IMG/VR virus record: IMGVR_UViG_3300005577_000027
Coordinates: 1-64,000 of that record
Strand: one strand, 5' to 3'
DNA: 64,000 bases
From: a virus
Shown here piece by piece: positions 1 to 8,913 of this stretch (the first letter of the stretch is position 1; each line of letters starts with the position of its first letter). The position numbers and the translations under genes were made by a program. The notes beneath the pieces were generated by a model, which had not been told where the DNA came from, did no database searches, and was given only the letters and a program-made list of their open reading frames with translations.

Positions 1-2211
1 TTCTATTTCATCCTCTGATAATTCTTCAGTAGGATTTTCAGATTTAATTTCATTGTTTATAATTGGTTCACTTTGTTTTAATTCTTCAGTTTTAGGAACT
101 TCAGGCAATTTAGAAGATAATTCAGGGCTAGAAACTGTTTTATTTGCCATTTCTGCTTTAATTCGATCTTTTTCATCATCTAATTCATTTAATTTATCAA
201 TAACAGCTTTTCTTGTAGCTTTATCCATATTTCTAAATTCAGGATATGTATTCATCTTACCATTATCATATGGAGATTTAACTACATCAATAATACGACC
301 TTTATCAAAATAACCATTACTTAATGTAGGTAATTCTGCCAAAAATTTCGGATCATTTAATAACTCTAAAGGATTACGTTTTGGAGCTTCAACTTCTTTA
401 ATCGCTTCATCATAAGTTACTGCATCAAGTTTCCAACCGTCTTCTTTATACATTTTAGCAATTCCAGCACCATTTTCTTTAGTAACAAAACGGATCGGAT
501 GTCCAAATTTCTTTTGTAATGATTCCTTAATTTCATCCAAATTATCAGGTTTAATTTTTGGAATCATAACTAATGTTAAAACTTTATCACTAGAATTTAA
601 AGCAGCATCTTCTTTAGAAATTGATGAACTTTCTTCTTTTGAAGATTCTTTTTCATCCACAGATTCCGGCGTTTTTGGTTCAGTCCCCTTAATATCAACA
701 TGAACTGGCTGAGTTTTTGGTGCAGTTGTTATAGTGGGTTGGCTCGGAGCTGATTTAGGAGCAGCTGTAGGAACTACTGCAGGAGCTGAATCAAATGGAT
801 TACTTGAAACTTGAGTTGGAACTTCATTAGAAATAGGCATAGAAGTTACAGCTGGCGCGGTCGGTAATGGATTTTTTCGCGGTCTGCCACGTCCACGCTT
901 AGGTGGAGCTTCAACGGTAGTTTGTGTTGGTGCCTGAGGAATTTGAGGAATTGGTGCCGCTTTAGGAATTTCTACAACTTTAGGAGCTTCAACAATTTTA
1001 GGAACTTCTACAGGTTTAGGAAGTTCTTGTTTAATTGGTTGATTGACAATTGGTTTGGGAGCTTCTACAACTTTAGAAGTTTCAACTTTAGATTCTTCTT
1101 TAATTTCGGGTTTTACTTCTGGAATATTAACCTTTTCTTGAAGTGGTTTGACCGATTCAATTTTAGGCTGTTCTATAGGCTTAACTGATTCAACTTTAGG
1201 TTCTTCAACTTTAGGTTCTTCAACTTTTTCTTCAGTATTTTTTTGATTTCCCTTTAAAAAATCCTGAACTTTTGACCATTCCTCTAATTCTTTTTCATTT
1301 TGTTTTTTAACTGACCTTGGATCAGTTAATGCAGGACGACCTTTATCAAACTTAGCTTCTTCTACAGGTTTGATAGGCTCCTTCTTATTTTTTAAATCGA
1401 AAATTAATTCTTCTTCATCTTCCGGTGATTCATTAACTAAATCATCCGCTTCCTCTGCTTTATTAGCTTTTGGAATTTGTTCATTTATAGGTTGAGAAAT
1501 ATTTTGAGCTGGCTTATTAGATTTAACAATATCAGCTAATTCCTTTAAATGCTTATCGTATACACTCTTAGCAAAAATTTGAAATTCACCCTGTGCTTTA
1601 GCAATTCTTTGTATATCTTCAATCCAAGCTCCAATATTGCCTTGAGCCCGAGCATTTCCCATTCTATCTAACGATGAATAAGTCATTGCAACTAATTTGC
1701 CAGTTCTATTAATTAAAGATTGTACCGCCATTTTACTTTCTTTAATTTTTTTCCAATATAATTTTTCTATAGAATTTCCAAATAATCGATCAAAAATTCC
1801 AGCAGTAGCAACTAAACCGTCATCAGCAGAAAAATAATTATGTTCTGGATTTGCATCTTCATGACGTGTATAATATTCAGCAACTTCTGAATCACGTAAA
1901 TCAGTGACAGGCTTAGAATCCTTAATCATTAATTTAACGCCATCATTTATCATAGCGCACCAATGAGCTACATCTAAATATCTATTATCTTTAAATGCAT
2001 TTTCAGCACTTTTTAAATAACCTTTAAATAAAGTTGCCGTTTCTCTCATGGAATCATCTGCTTCACGCAAAGTTTCCATACGCTCTTTATATTTATCAGA
2101 TCCTACTTCGGAAATAGCTCTTTGCCAACCAGAAGGCGTAACATACTGACGTAATTTATGCTTAAGTCCGTAATTTTGCGCCTCTACCTTTAAATCTTTT
2201 TTATAAGACAT
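1..2211 (-). CDS. Large Pro/Lys/Glu-rich protein, C-terminus beyond the window
   Basis: An open frame of 737 codons starts at an ATG preceded by GGGAG and runs off the left edge without a stop. The first 260 residues or so look globular and helical. Residues of about 260-600 are low complexity, with many PKVE, PKPV and EAPK repeats and long Pro/Ala/Gln/Thr stretches. Around residue 440 there is an AT-hook-like segment, KRGRGRPRKN. The stretch near residue 590 looks globular again (VLTLVMIPKIKPDNL). The gene follows the portal gene in the same direction, so a virion or head-associated role is likely, but I do not recognise the family. The AT-hook suggests possible contact with AT-rich DNA; that is inference. 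The Phe/Asn-rich plus-strand frame here is only the shadow of the repeats. Confidence 0.85.
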   Translation of the reverse strand, partial: MSYKKDLKVEAQNYGLKHKLRQYVTPSGWQRAISEVGSDKYKERMETLREADDSMRETATLFKGYLKSAENAFKDNRYLDVAHWCAMINDGVKLMIKDSKPVTDLRDSEVAEYYTRHEDANPEHNYFSADDGLVATAGIFDRLFGNSIEKLYWKKIKESKMAVQSLINRTGKLVAMTYSSLDRMGNARAQGNIGAWIEDIQRIAKAQGEFQIFAKSVYDKHLKELADIVKSNKPAQNISQPINEQIPKANKAEEADDLVNESPEDEEELIFDLKNKKEPIKPVEEAKFDKGRPALTDPRSVKKQNEKELEEWSKVQDFLKGNQKNTEEKVEEPKVEEPKVESVKPIEQPKIESVKPLQEKVNIPEVKPEIKEESKVETSKVVEAPKPIVNQPIKQELPKPVEVPKIVEAPKVVEIPKAAPIPQIPQAPTQTTVEAPPKRGRGRPRKNPLPTAPAVTSMPISNEVPTQVSSNPFDSAPAVVPTAAPKSAPSQPTITTAPKTQPVHVDIKGTEPKTPESVDEKESSKEESSSISKEDAALNSSDKVLTLVMIPKIKPDNLDEIKESLQKKFGHPIRFVTKENGAGIAKMYKEDGWKLDAVTYDEAIKEVEAPKRNPLELLNDPKFLAELPTLSNGYFDKGRIIDVVKSPYDNGKMNTYPEFRNMDKATRKAVIDKLNELDDEKDRIKAEMANKTVSSPELSSKLPEVPKTEELKQSEPIINNEIKSENPTEELSEDEIE

Positions 2212-2282
2212 TCACTACTCCCAAAATCTATTTTTAAATAAAGTTCAATTATATACCTAAAAAGTAGTTATATATCAAATAT

Positions 2283-4022
2283 TTATTTTGATAATGGAGC
2301 GGAAGGACTACTAAACGGAGAAGGATTTGGTGGAGGTGGCGGAATAGAATTTCCACCTTCAGACCCAGGTATAGGTTCTTCATACGGAGATTCACCCGGT
2401 AACCTATCTACTATTTCCTTAATTTCAGACTCTGTACCTAATGCTCTCAAATCATTTAATGACATAGCATTTAATGTATTTACTTCTCTAGTCTGAATAG
2501 CTAAATCAATTTGCTCTCGACGAATCTTTCTTAATTCATCTTCATACTCTAAACCGAGAGATTTATATAGTGTTTGATTACTAACTCTTGGAGGTTGAGC
2601 TGTAGCCAATGTAGTTAATTGTTGAATATAATCACTAGTATCAAATAATGACATATGATTCCAATCAACATCTGGAACAATTAATATTTTTTTTCCATTT
2701 GAATAATCATAAAATTCATTCATCTTAGATATTGGAGCAAATATTTTCCTACGAAGCCAATTTGTTAAATAATTTCTAAATTGTGTATAACGCTGTCTTA
2801 ATACGTCCAACGCCACCCCACCATTTTGATAAGAAATATCTCCACCGCCATCCATAATAACATTTGGAACCATCAACCCAATATACATTTCCTTCATTAA
2901 TTGCGTAATATCTGCAGAAGTATCGTATATTCCGGATCCTGCCCCTACAGTTTCAGCACTAAAACCATCATGAGTAATTAATTTGAAATTTTTATTATTA
3001 GAAGCTTCCTCAATAACTAATCTCCACTGTTCTAAATCTGCAGGAGTTGGTTGATAATTAGAAACACCCCCACCTACCTTAAATATACGCAAAGGATTTA
3101 TCATATCGCCAGTTTGAGCATATTTACATTCTTTAATTTGATCCCATAACTGAAGTGATCGAAAACAACTTACAATTAAACTAGTACCCCTAATTTCATA
3201 TGGACTAATTCTTCTAGCTAAATGAGATACATAAAAATTACTTAATGGAATATTTTCACCACGTTTAACTGCTTCAATTATATTTTTGCTTAATGATTTT
3301 TTTTGCTGAATATCTGAAGGTTTATTACTAGTACAAATTCTTCTTAAATTTTCATCAGGACGTAAACTAATAATAGGTTCACCAGCAACAACTGAACGTT
3401 GAACAACTATATAATCTGGATTTTGAATTAATAATCGGCTCCATTTTAAAGCTCTTTCATCTAATTCAGCGTAAACAAATGCCTCACCTACAGTCCAATA
3501 TTCTTGAGCTATCTGCGTGCAAACATTCATTAAATCTATTTCTTCACACATTTCCTGGAAAAATTTCTGTACTTTTTCATCTTTACATTTAATATTTAAT
3601 TTAGATATCGGATATGTAGAATGTAAAGAAATAGCATTCTGAACTATGGGATTTAATGCAAAAAATGCACGAGCCCAAGCATTAACCGTTGCTCTATCTC
3701 GAGGTAAATTTAAATTAGAATTTAACCATAATGGCGAATAAACCTCGGGAGTCATTTGAACTGTCCCGCCCGATCCTCGCCAATTTGCTCCACTCGTCCC
3801 AGAAACTGAATTAGCCTGTTGTGCAAATTTAGCAGCAACTACATTTCCAGCTCCACTTTTAGAAATACCGTAATTTGGACTTCCACCAGGCTCACGAAAT
3901 TTACCTTCAGAAGCCTCTTGTTCCAAAAGATCTCGCCTATATGCTGATACACTTTTCCACATATTTGGAGTAACTAATGGCGGTTGCTCTCTGGATTTTA
4001 AAAACTCTTCAGATTTATTCAT
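2283..4022 (-). CDS. Portal protein
   Basis: At 579 residues it has the length and organisation of a tailed-phage portal, the dodecameric ring at the capsid vertex through which DNA is packaged. Visible features are an N-terminal basic/polar arm, a helical segment with WARAFFALNPIVQNAI (about residues 115-130), a mixed clip/wing region (YWTVGEAFVYAELDE, then SPYEIRGTSLIVSCFRSLQLWDQ), and a Pro-rich C-terminus ending GNSIPPPPPNPSPF. It lies directly downstream of the large terminase gene, the usual partner order. The family assignment rests on these motifs and on context. The start has no clear Shine-Dalgarno sequence; a GATATATAA motif lies about 10 bases upstream. Confidence 0.85.
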   Translation of the reverse strand: MNKSEEFLKSREQPPLVTPNMWKSVSAYRRDLLEQEASEGKFREPGGSPNYGISKSGAGNVVAAKFAQQANSVSGTSGANWRGSGGTVQMTPEVYSPLWLNSNLNLPRDRATVNAWARAFFALNPIVQNAISLHSTYPISKLNIKCKDEKVQKFFQEMCEEIDLMNVCTQIAQEYWTVGEAFVYAELDERALKWSRLLIQNPDYIVVQRSVVAGEPIISLRPDENLRRICTSNKPSDIQQKKSLSKNIIEAVKRGENIPLSNFYVSHLARRISPYEIRGTSLIVSCFRSLQLWDQIKECKYAQTGDMINPLRIFKVGGGVSNYQPTPADLEQWRLVIEEASNNKNFKLITHDGFSAETVGAGSGIYDTSADITQLMKEMYIGLMVPNVIMDGGGDISYQNGGVALDVLRQRYTQFRNYLTNWLRRKIFAPISKMNEFYDYSNGKKILIVPDVDWNHMSLFDTSDYIQQLTTLATAQPPRVSNQTLYKSLGLEYEDELRKIRREQIDLAIQTREVNTLNAMSLNDLRALGTESEIKEIVDRLPGESPYEEPIPGSEGGNSIPPPPPNPSPFSSPSAPLSK

Positions 4023-4096
4023 ATTATTATCTTATATATCAATTAAAACTTCGCATGATTATATGGAAATTTATTGATATAATGTAATTTAATAAA

Positions 4097-5914
4097 CTAT
4101 CTGAATTTTGGAGCGAAACCCAAAACTGCCGGTATTTGTCTATTTCCACTTTGATTAAATGGACTTCCTCCAGGTCCATTCTTAAAACCCTTAGTTATAT
4201 CAAATTTATAAGCAATATAAGCATTTATTAACGCAGCAAAAGCATCGTTAGGCGTAGGTCCTTTCACATACTTTTGCTGAGGCTCTCCTAATCTATTCAT
4301 TGTAGTTTTTATTTCCATACTACAAATATGCTGAATTAAAGTAGCTATCTTTTCATAATCACCATATGGAAATCTAATCATTCCCTTTTTTAATAACCCA
4401 TAAACTTCAGCAATATAATAATCTTTTTCAAAAACTACACGCTTAGGAAAATATTCATCAACATATTTTTGATGACCATTTACATGTCCAGAAGCTTCGC
4501 TTGCAATAAATCGATCTCCATGCTCCTTTTGCAATATTTCAGTTAAATCATTAGCATATCCAATATCACCAACCCCTAATTTAACACTATATTGTCTAAA
4601 CATTTGATCTACAATTGATTTTTTCTCCTCAAAATCATTACGTTTTAATAACGTAAAAAATTCTACACTTAATAAACCTTTTCCATCATCACTCAATAAA
4701 ACCGTTGTGCTATAAGATTGACCTTGAGATCCTTCAACATCTTTTTTCTTACCCCAGTCAAATCCTGCATATACATTTTTATTTTCTGAAGAACTAATTG
4801 ATGCTCTAAATTTACGACCAGAATCAGCACATTTTTGTTGAATTTCCTCAGGTGTAATTGGACTAGCGTCTCCAGAATAAAATTCTCCAAGAACTTCATT
4901 TTGATACGCTCTTTCTGTATTAATTGGATGATTTTCTGGTTTTTGAGAAATAATATATTCTTTATCAAAATATGGTAAATATAATTGATTAATGTGAAAT
5001 CCAATATATTCAGCATCAGGATCTCCTAATGCTACCCATTTTCCTCTTTCTGTTGCTTCACGTTTATCTTGCTCACAACCACAATGAGGACACTTAACTA
5101 CAAATCCATAAAGCCAAATTTTTTCCCAAGCATCTGACCCTGGCGTATACAGAGGAAATAATTCATTACAAGATTCACAACCTAAATGAAAATATTGTTT
5201 TGTTGACGCATTCCAAATATTCCAATAAGCTGAACCTTTTTGTTTAGGCGTACCAAAATAAAGCTGAATACCTTCACCAACTCGCCCATAATGAGCAGTA
5301 GTTAATAATTTATTTGCATTCGATATAGCTTCAGCCGGAATATCCTGAACTTCATCATAAAAATTACAATCACCAGTAGAACCACGAAGTCTTGATGCAT
5401 CTAAACCTGTAGATTCAACTCGTAAAAAATTACCTCCAACAAATTGTTTATATTGTAAAGAATCATTCGCCGGAGTTGAAACATCCAGTTTTTCTTCAAT
5501 TACAGATTTAACTTTTCCACGAACTTTATTAGGAGATAGTACAGCCGAAGAAATAGTTGGATTTAATTTAGTTTTAGCATAAGTAAAAACGTGAACTAAT
5601 GTAGGAAAACAATGAATAACACGCATTGGAGGCCGATTGCCGGTTCCAAAAATACCAGATGCTCCAAAATATAAAGATAATGCACAAGCTAAACTCGAAC
5701 CACCAACCTGACGGCCTTTTACTAAACATATAGGCTTAGAATCACGTTGAGTTGCAGTTACACCAATATATCTATAAATATCGCTAAATGCTTTATATCC
5801 ATTTCCGTTAATTCGGAAAGGTTTACCGTCTAAAGTTAAATTTTTTTCTATCCAATGTACAGGATCTAAATTCGATATATTATCTTTAAATTTTTCAAAA
5901 ATACTATCTTGCAT
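4097..5914 (-). CDS. terL: Terminase large subunit (packaging ATPase/nuclease)
   Basis: The 605-residue protein has both expected domains. The N-terminal ATPase has a Walker-A-like GRQVGGSS at residues 67-74 and a Walker-B-like FYDEVQD at 185-191. Four cysteines at 246, 249, 275 and 278 form a zinc-ribbon insertion of the kind seen in some GpA-like terminases. The C-terminal RNase-H-fold nuclease is marked by AGFDWGKKKD (Asp386), GVGDIGYAND (Asp450) and TPNDAF (Asp557), the usual acidic triad. It would move DNA into the procapsid and cut concatemers. The portal gene is next. No small terminase subunit is recognisable; one of the unassigned genes upstream could be it. Confidence 0.95.
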   Translation of the reverse strand: MQDSIFEKFKDNISNLDPVHWIEKNLTLDGKPFRINGNGYKAFSDIYRYIGVTATQRDSKPICLVKGRQVGGSSLACALSLYFGASGIFGTGNRPPMRVIHCFPTLVHVFTYAKTKLNPTISSAVLSPNKVRGKVKSVIEEKLDVSTPANDSLQYKQFVGGNFLRVESTGLDASRLRGSTGDCNFYDEVQDIPAEAISNANKLLTTAHYGRVGEGIQLYFGTPKQKGSAYWNIWNASTKQYFHLGCESCNELFPLYTPGSDAWEKIWLYGFVVKCPHCGCEQDKREATERGKWVALGDPDAEYIGFHINQLYLPYFDKEYIISQKPENHPINTERAYQNEVLGEFYSGDASPITPEEIQQKCADSGRKFRASISSSENKNVYAGFDWGKKKDVEGSQGQSYSTTVLLSDDGKGLLSVEFFTLLKRNDFEEKKSIVDQMFRQYSVKLGVGDIGYANDLTEILQKEHGDRFIASEASGHVNGHQKYVDEYFPKRVVFEKDYYIAEVYGLLKKGMIRFPYGDYEKIATLIQHICSMEIKTTMNRLGEPQQKYVKGPTPNDAFAALINAYIAYKFDITKGFKNGPGGSPFNQSGNRQIPAVLGFAPKFR

Positions 5915-5922
5915 TTAATACT

Positions 5923-6552
5923 TTATTTACTGGGCATTAATCCACTCCAAGGATCTTCATTTTCAAATACTAGGTCTTTTCCAACACCAAAGCCTAGTTG
6001 CCCATTATCAGAATCACTTGGAAGCATTTTTTGCTGTTCTAAAATACAATCACTAAGATATTTAGATACTTCGTCATTTAAAATGTCTTGAGGAGCTAAA
6101 CCATCTTTTGAAAATAATGACAAAATATCATGCTGTAATTGAGGTACAGAATTTCCAACACCATTTGTATTTTTTATATTATTTTTAATATAATTTACAA
6201 TATTACCCACAAAATCATATTTTTTTAATGATTCTGGAATATCCACTAATTCATGAGCTTGCTTATTTACTTTTTTTTTTGCAGATTTAATATTTTCAAG
6301 ATGAAGATTTAAACCAGTACGCTCTTGCATATCTCTTACAGCATCATCTACAGTGGCATATCGTGGTTTATTTGCCATGATCGAAGTTAATTGTTGCATT
6401 ACTGATTGAGCATTTCTTGCACGAGCTTGTTCTACTGCATTTGGTGGAATTACAGCTTTTGCAAATTGCGATAACATAGGAGATAACTTCTGTTCACCTT
6501 CTTCAAACTCTTTATCTTCTGCATATGTTGAAATTTTAAGAACTCTAGACAT
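5923..6552 (-). CDS. Hypothetical protein next to terminase
   Basis: This 209-residue soluble protein is predicted mainly helical, with no motif I recognise. It sits 8 bases upstream of terL in the same transcription direction, and its C-terminus (DPWSGLMPSK) is compact. Position makes a packaging or head-assembly function plausible, possibly a small terminase or scaffold, but nothing in the sequence proves this. Confidence 0.85.
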   Translation of the reverse strand: MSRVLKISTYAEDKEFEEGEQKLSPMLSQFAKAVIPPNAVEQARARNAQSVMQQLTSIMANKPRYATVDDAVRDMQERTGLNLHLENIKSAKKKVNKQAHELVDIPESLKKYDFVGNIVNYIKNNIKNTNGVGNSVPQLQHDILSLFSKDGLAPQDILNDEVSKYLSDCILEQQKMLPSDSDNGQLGFGVGKDLVFENEDPWSGLMPSK

Positions 6553-6563
6553 TATTTTTCCTA

Positions 6564-7469
6564 TTAAGCGAAGTAATTAGCAATATAATCTGGATTATTT
6601 TCTGAAGAAGCGTCAAAATCTGAATCCAAATCAACTTCACGATGACGAAGCGGAAAGCCCATATCACATAATAACTGTATTAACTCCGCTTTTTCCCGTG
6701 TTGTTAACTCATATTTTTTTGCCATTTGATCAAATACTTGTTCTAAATTTTTGCCGGCACTAACAACACTATTAATACAAACTCTAGCAATATGTGAAAT
6801 TAATAAAGGTACGACCACAGAAATTCTACCGTAAACTCCTGCGGCTTTTTGAGCTTCTTTTACAAATACTTCAGAATCCTCATCAGCTTTCTTCTTTTTC
6901 TTAAATTTATTACTATTTATACGATCTAATCTTTCATTTAATCGATCAATTGCCTTATGAATTTCTTCACGTGCTTTTTCAATTAAATTAATGTTTAAAA
7001 CACCATCTACATCCAAACGAACTGCTTGTGATATAATCGTATTTAATTTCTGAAAATAAGCTACACAGCGCTCAATACCTACTGAATCTAATCCAGTATG
7101 CTTCGGAGGATTTGACATCATATTCTTCAACCAAATATGAAAATTCTTAGGAAAATGAGCCTTCCAATCCCAAACGCCAGGCTCAGCTACCTCTATTTTA
7201 TCTTCCTCTTCTTCCACAGATAAATCATTTTCGTCTTCAAGCTCATCCTGAGAATCACCACCAGGAACTAATGGTAATTCAAAAGAAATTTCCTCAACTT
7301 CTTCTTTTGGCTCTTCAGTAACCAATACAATAACTTCTCCGGAAGGTTTATCATCTTTATCCTCCGGCTCACATTCCTCTTCAGATACAGATAAATCTTC
7401 GTCAGTTATGTATAATAGATCTTTATCTAATTTTGAAGATGATAATTGTGCAGTTTTTGCTAAACTCAT
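6564..7469 (-). CDS. Hypothetical protein with acidic N-terminal half
   Basis: 301 residues. About the first 95 are strongly acidic and probably disordered (EEDKIEVAEPG and similar runs of Glu/Asp). The rest is helical with a Lys-rich patch NKFKKKKKADED near the middle. SD GGAAT precedes the ATG, and a GATATATTATAA motif lies about 40 bases upstream of the start. The charge layout fits an assembly or scaffolding protein, but no family is recognised. Confidence 0.85.
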   Translation of the reverse strand: MSLAKTAQLSSSKLDKDLLYITDEDLSVSEEECEPEDKDDKPSGEVIVLVTEEPKEEVEEISFELPLVPGGDSQDELEDENDLSVEEEEDKIEVAEPGVWDWKAHFPKNFHIWLKNMMSNPPKHTGLDSVGIERCVAYFQKLNTIISQAVRLDVDGVLNINLIEKAREEIHKAIDRLNERLDRINSNKFKKKKKADEDSEVFVKEAQKAAGVYGRISVVVPLLISHIARVCINSVVSAGKNLEQVFDQMAKKYELTTREKAELIQLLCDMGFPLRHREVDLDSDFDASSENNPDYIANYFA

Positions 7470-7531
7470 GTTTTTAATTCCTTAACCAGACGAAAATACT
7501 TGGTTTTACTTATAATATATCGAATTATTAC

Positions 7532-8161
7532 TTATTTAATCAAATCATAATATACTTCTGCCAATTTACTAGTATTATTTATTTCATTTCCCCAAACACT
7601 ATATAAACCAATATACCCATTTCTCATCGTATCATTATCAAATAAATACCCAACCGGCTGGGCAAAAGAACTATCATATGTTGGATAAGGATCGACTCTA
7701 TTAATAAATGAACTTCCTACCAAAGCTACCTCTTCATCCTCATCTTTTTTATCTTCATCCTCATTTAATACATCTTCAGGTATATCACTCAAATCTTCTG
7801 CCATTAAATGAACTAATTTCTTTTTCCGCTGCTTTCTTTTCATTTTTCTATCTGAATTAATAAAATCTTTAACCGATTTATATTTATCCATTTTACCATT
7901 ATACAATCCGCCACCAGGGCCAGATTCATTATTTTCTTTTTCAGATTTAGATTGATCTATATAATCATAATTTTTAAATAATATTTCTCCAGCTTCTTTT
8001 GGTTTTAATGCATTATTTCTAGTTAAATAATTCATAACCATACACTCTAAAGCTTCACAATATTCTCCAAGATTTTCGACTTTCCAATCATCTCTTTCAA
8101 ATTTATTCCAAAGATATTGAAATTCTTTATTCATCGCCTGAAATGATTTAGGATTTTTCAT
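7532..8161 (-). CDS. Hypothetical protein
   Basis: 209 residues with a helical N-terminus, a basic patch (KMKRKQRKKK) followed at once by an acidic one (DEDKKDEDEE), and a C-terminal segment rich in Tyr and Gly. Its start overlaps the stop of the nucleotidyltransferase gene by 4 bases, so the two are probably translationally coupled. No known domain is seen. Confidence 0.85.
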   Translation of the reverse strand: MKNPKSFQAMNKEFQYLWNKFERDDWKVENLGEYCEALECMVMNYLTRNNALKPKEAGEILFKNYDYIDQSKSEKENNESGPGGGLYNGKMDKYKSVKDFINSDRKMKRKQRKKKLVHLMAEDLSDIPEDVLNEDEDKKDEDEEVALVGSSFINRVDPYPTYDSSFAQPVGYLFDNDTMRNGYIGLYSVWGNEINNTSKLAEVYYDLIK

Positions 8162-8910
8162 ACTCTCTCCGGATTTTTAGCCATTATTGATTGTAAATCT
8201 TTAATTGGAGGAATAGATTTCCACAAATTCATTTTATCTAATAATTCTACAGTTTTATCTTTATTATACTCAATTGATTTAGCTAATTTTTTTATTAAAT
8301 AATTTTGAGAACAATTAGCAATACTACTTGGATTTTCTTTCACCCATTTAATTATCTCTTCATCTACATCAAAATTAAGTTTGGCGGCCATATAAAGAAT
8401 TCTTACAACTCTTTTATTATCATAACCTAAAGTTACAGCTGCAGGTAAACAAGTTCTTAAAATTTTTGATTTAATATCTTTTAAAGCTAAACCAGTTGGA
8501 TCTAAAATTTGCTTTAAATCCAAACTCATAAGCAAAGTATTACAAGTAAAATCTCTAGAATATAATTCAGCCTGCATATCACTAGGGCCTTTTAATCCAG
8601 CCTTTTGCAATATATTTTTAATATCAGGTATATTAAAATTAGAAGAAAAATCTAATTTAAATCCACCAATAGTTATCTGTGCATGCCCATCATCTAAAAC
8701 TTTATATACAGAATTAATATCTTTTAATTTAATTGAAGCTTCTTTTGCAATATAATGAATTTTATTATCGCCAGAAGTTAAATCTATATCTTCAATATTA
8801 TTAGATAAACCCATAACCTTATCACGTGGAGCTCCGCCAACGATAAAAATATTACTATTCATTTCGGCAGCTATTCCGGATAATATGCTAAGGATTTCAG
8901 ATAAATTCAT
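8158..8910 (-). CDS. cca: CCA-adding enzyme / poly(A) polymerase-like nucleotidyltransferase
   Basis: The 250-residue protein has the class II nucleotidyltransferase signature: FIVGGAPRD at residues 22-30 and the metal-binding DID at 41-43. Later motifs fit the same family: SRDFTCNTLLMSLD, ILDPTGLALKDIKSKILRT and an RVVRILYMA segment. In cells this family repairs the CCA end of tRNA or adds poly(A). The C-terminal tRNA-binding part is short compared with bacterial enzymes of about 400 residues, so the exact substrate is open. It is embedded among virion-type genes, not with the other translation genes of the window. Confidence 0.85.
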   Translation of the reverse strand: MNLSEILSILSGIAAEMNSNIFIVGGAPRDKVMGLSNNIEDIDLTSGDNKIHYIAKEASIKLKDINSVYKVLDDGHAQITIGGFKLDFSSNFNIPDIKNILQKAGLKGPSDMQAELYSRDFTCNTLLMSLDLKQILDPTGLALKDIKSKILRTCLPAAVTLGYDNKRVVRILYMAAKLNFDVDEEIIKWVKENPSSIANCSQNYLIKKLAKSIEYNKDKTVELLDKMNLWKSIPPIKDLQSIMAKNPERV

Positions 8911-8913
8911 TCA

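Noticed and set aside
922-1188. Plus-strand frame rich in Phe, Asn and Arg
   Set aside because: It is the complement of the Pro/Lys/Glu repeats of the large minus-strand protein. It has no RBS, and its repetitive composition is explained by those repeats.
4693-5016. Alternate-frame 107-residue ORF inside terminase, and similar overlapping frames
   Set aside because: It lies wholly within a gene with clear motifs in another frame, and its Ile/Leu/Lys-rich composition is typical of shadow frames in AT-rich DNA.
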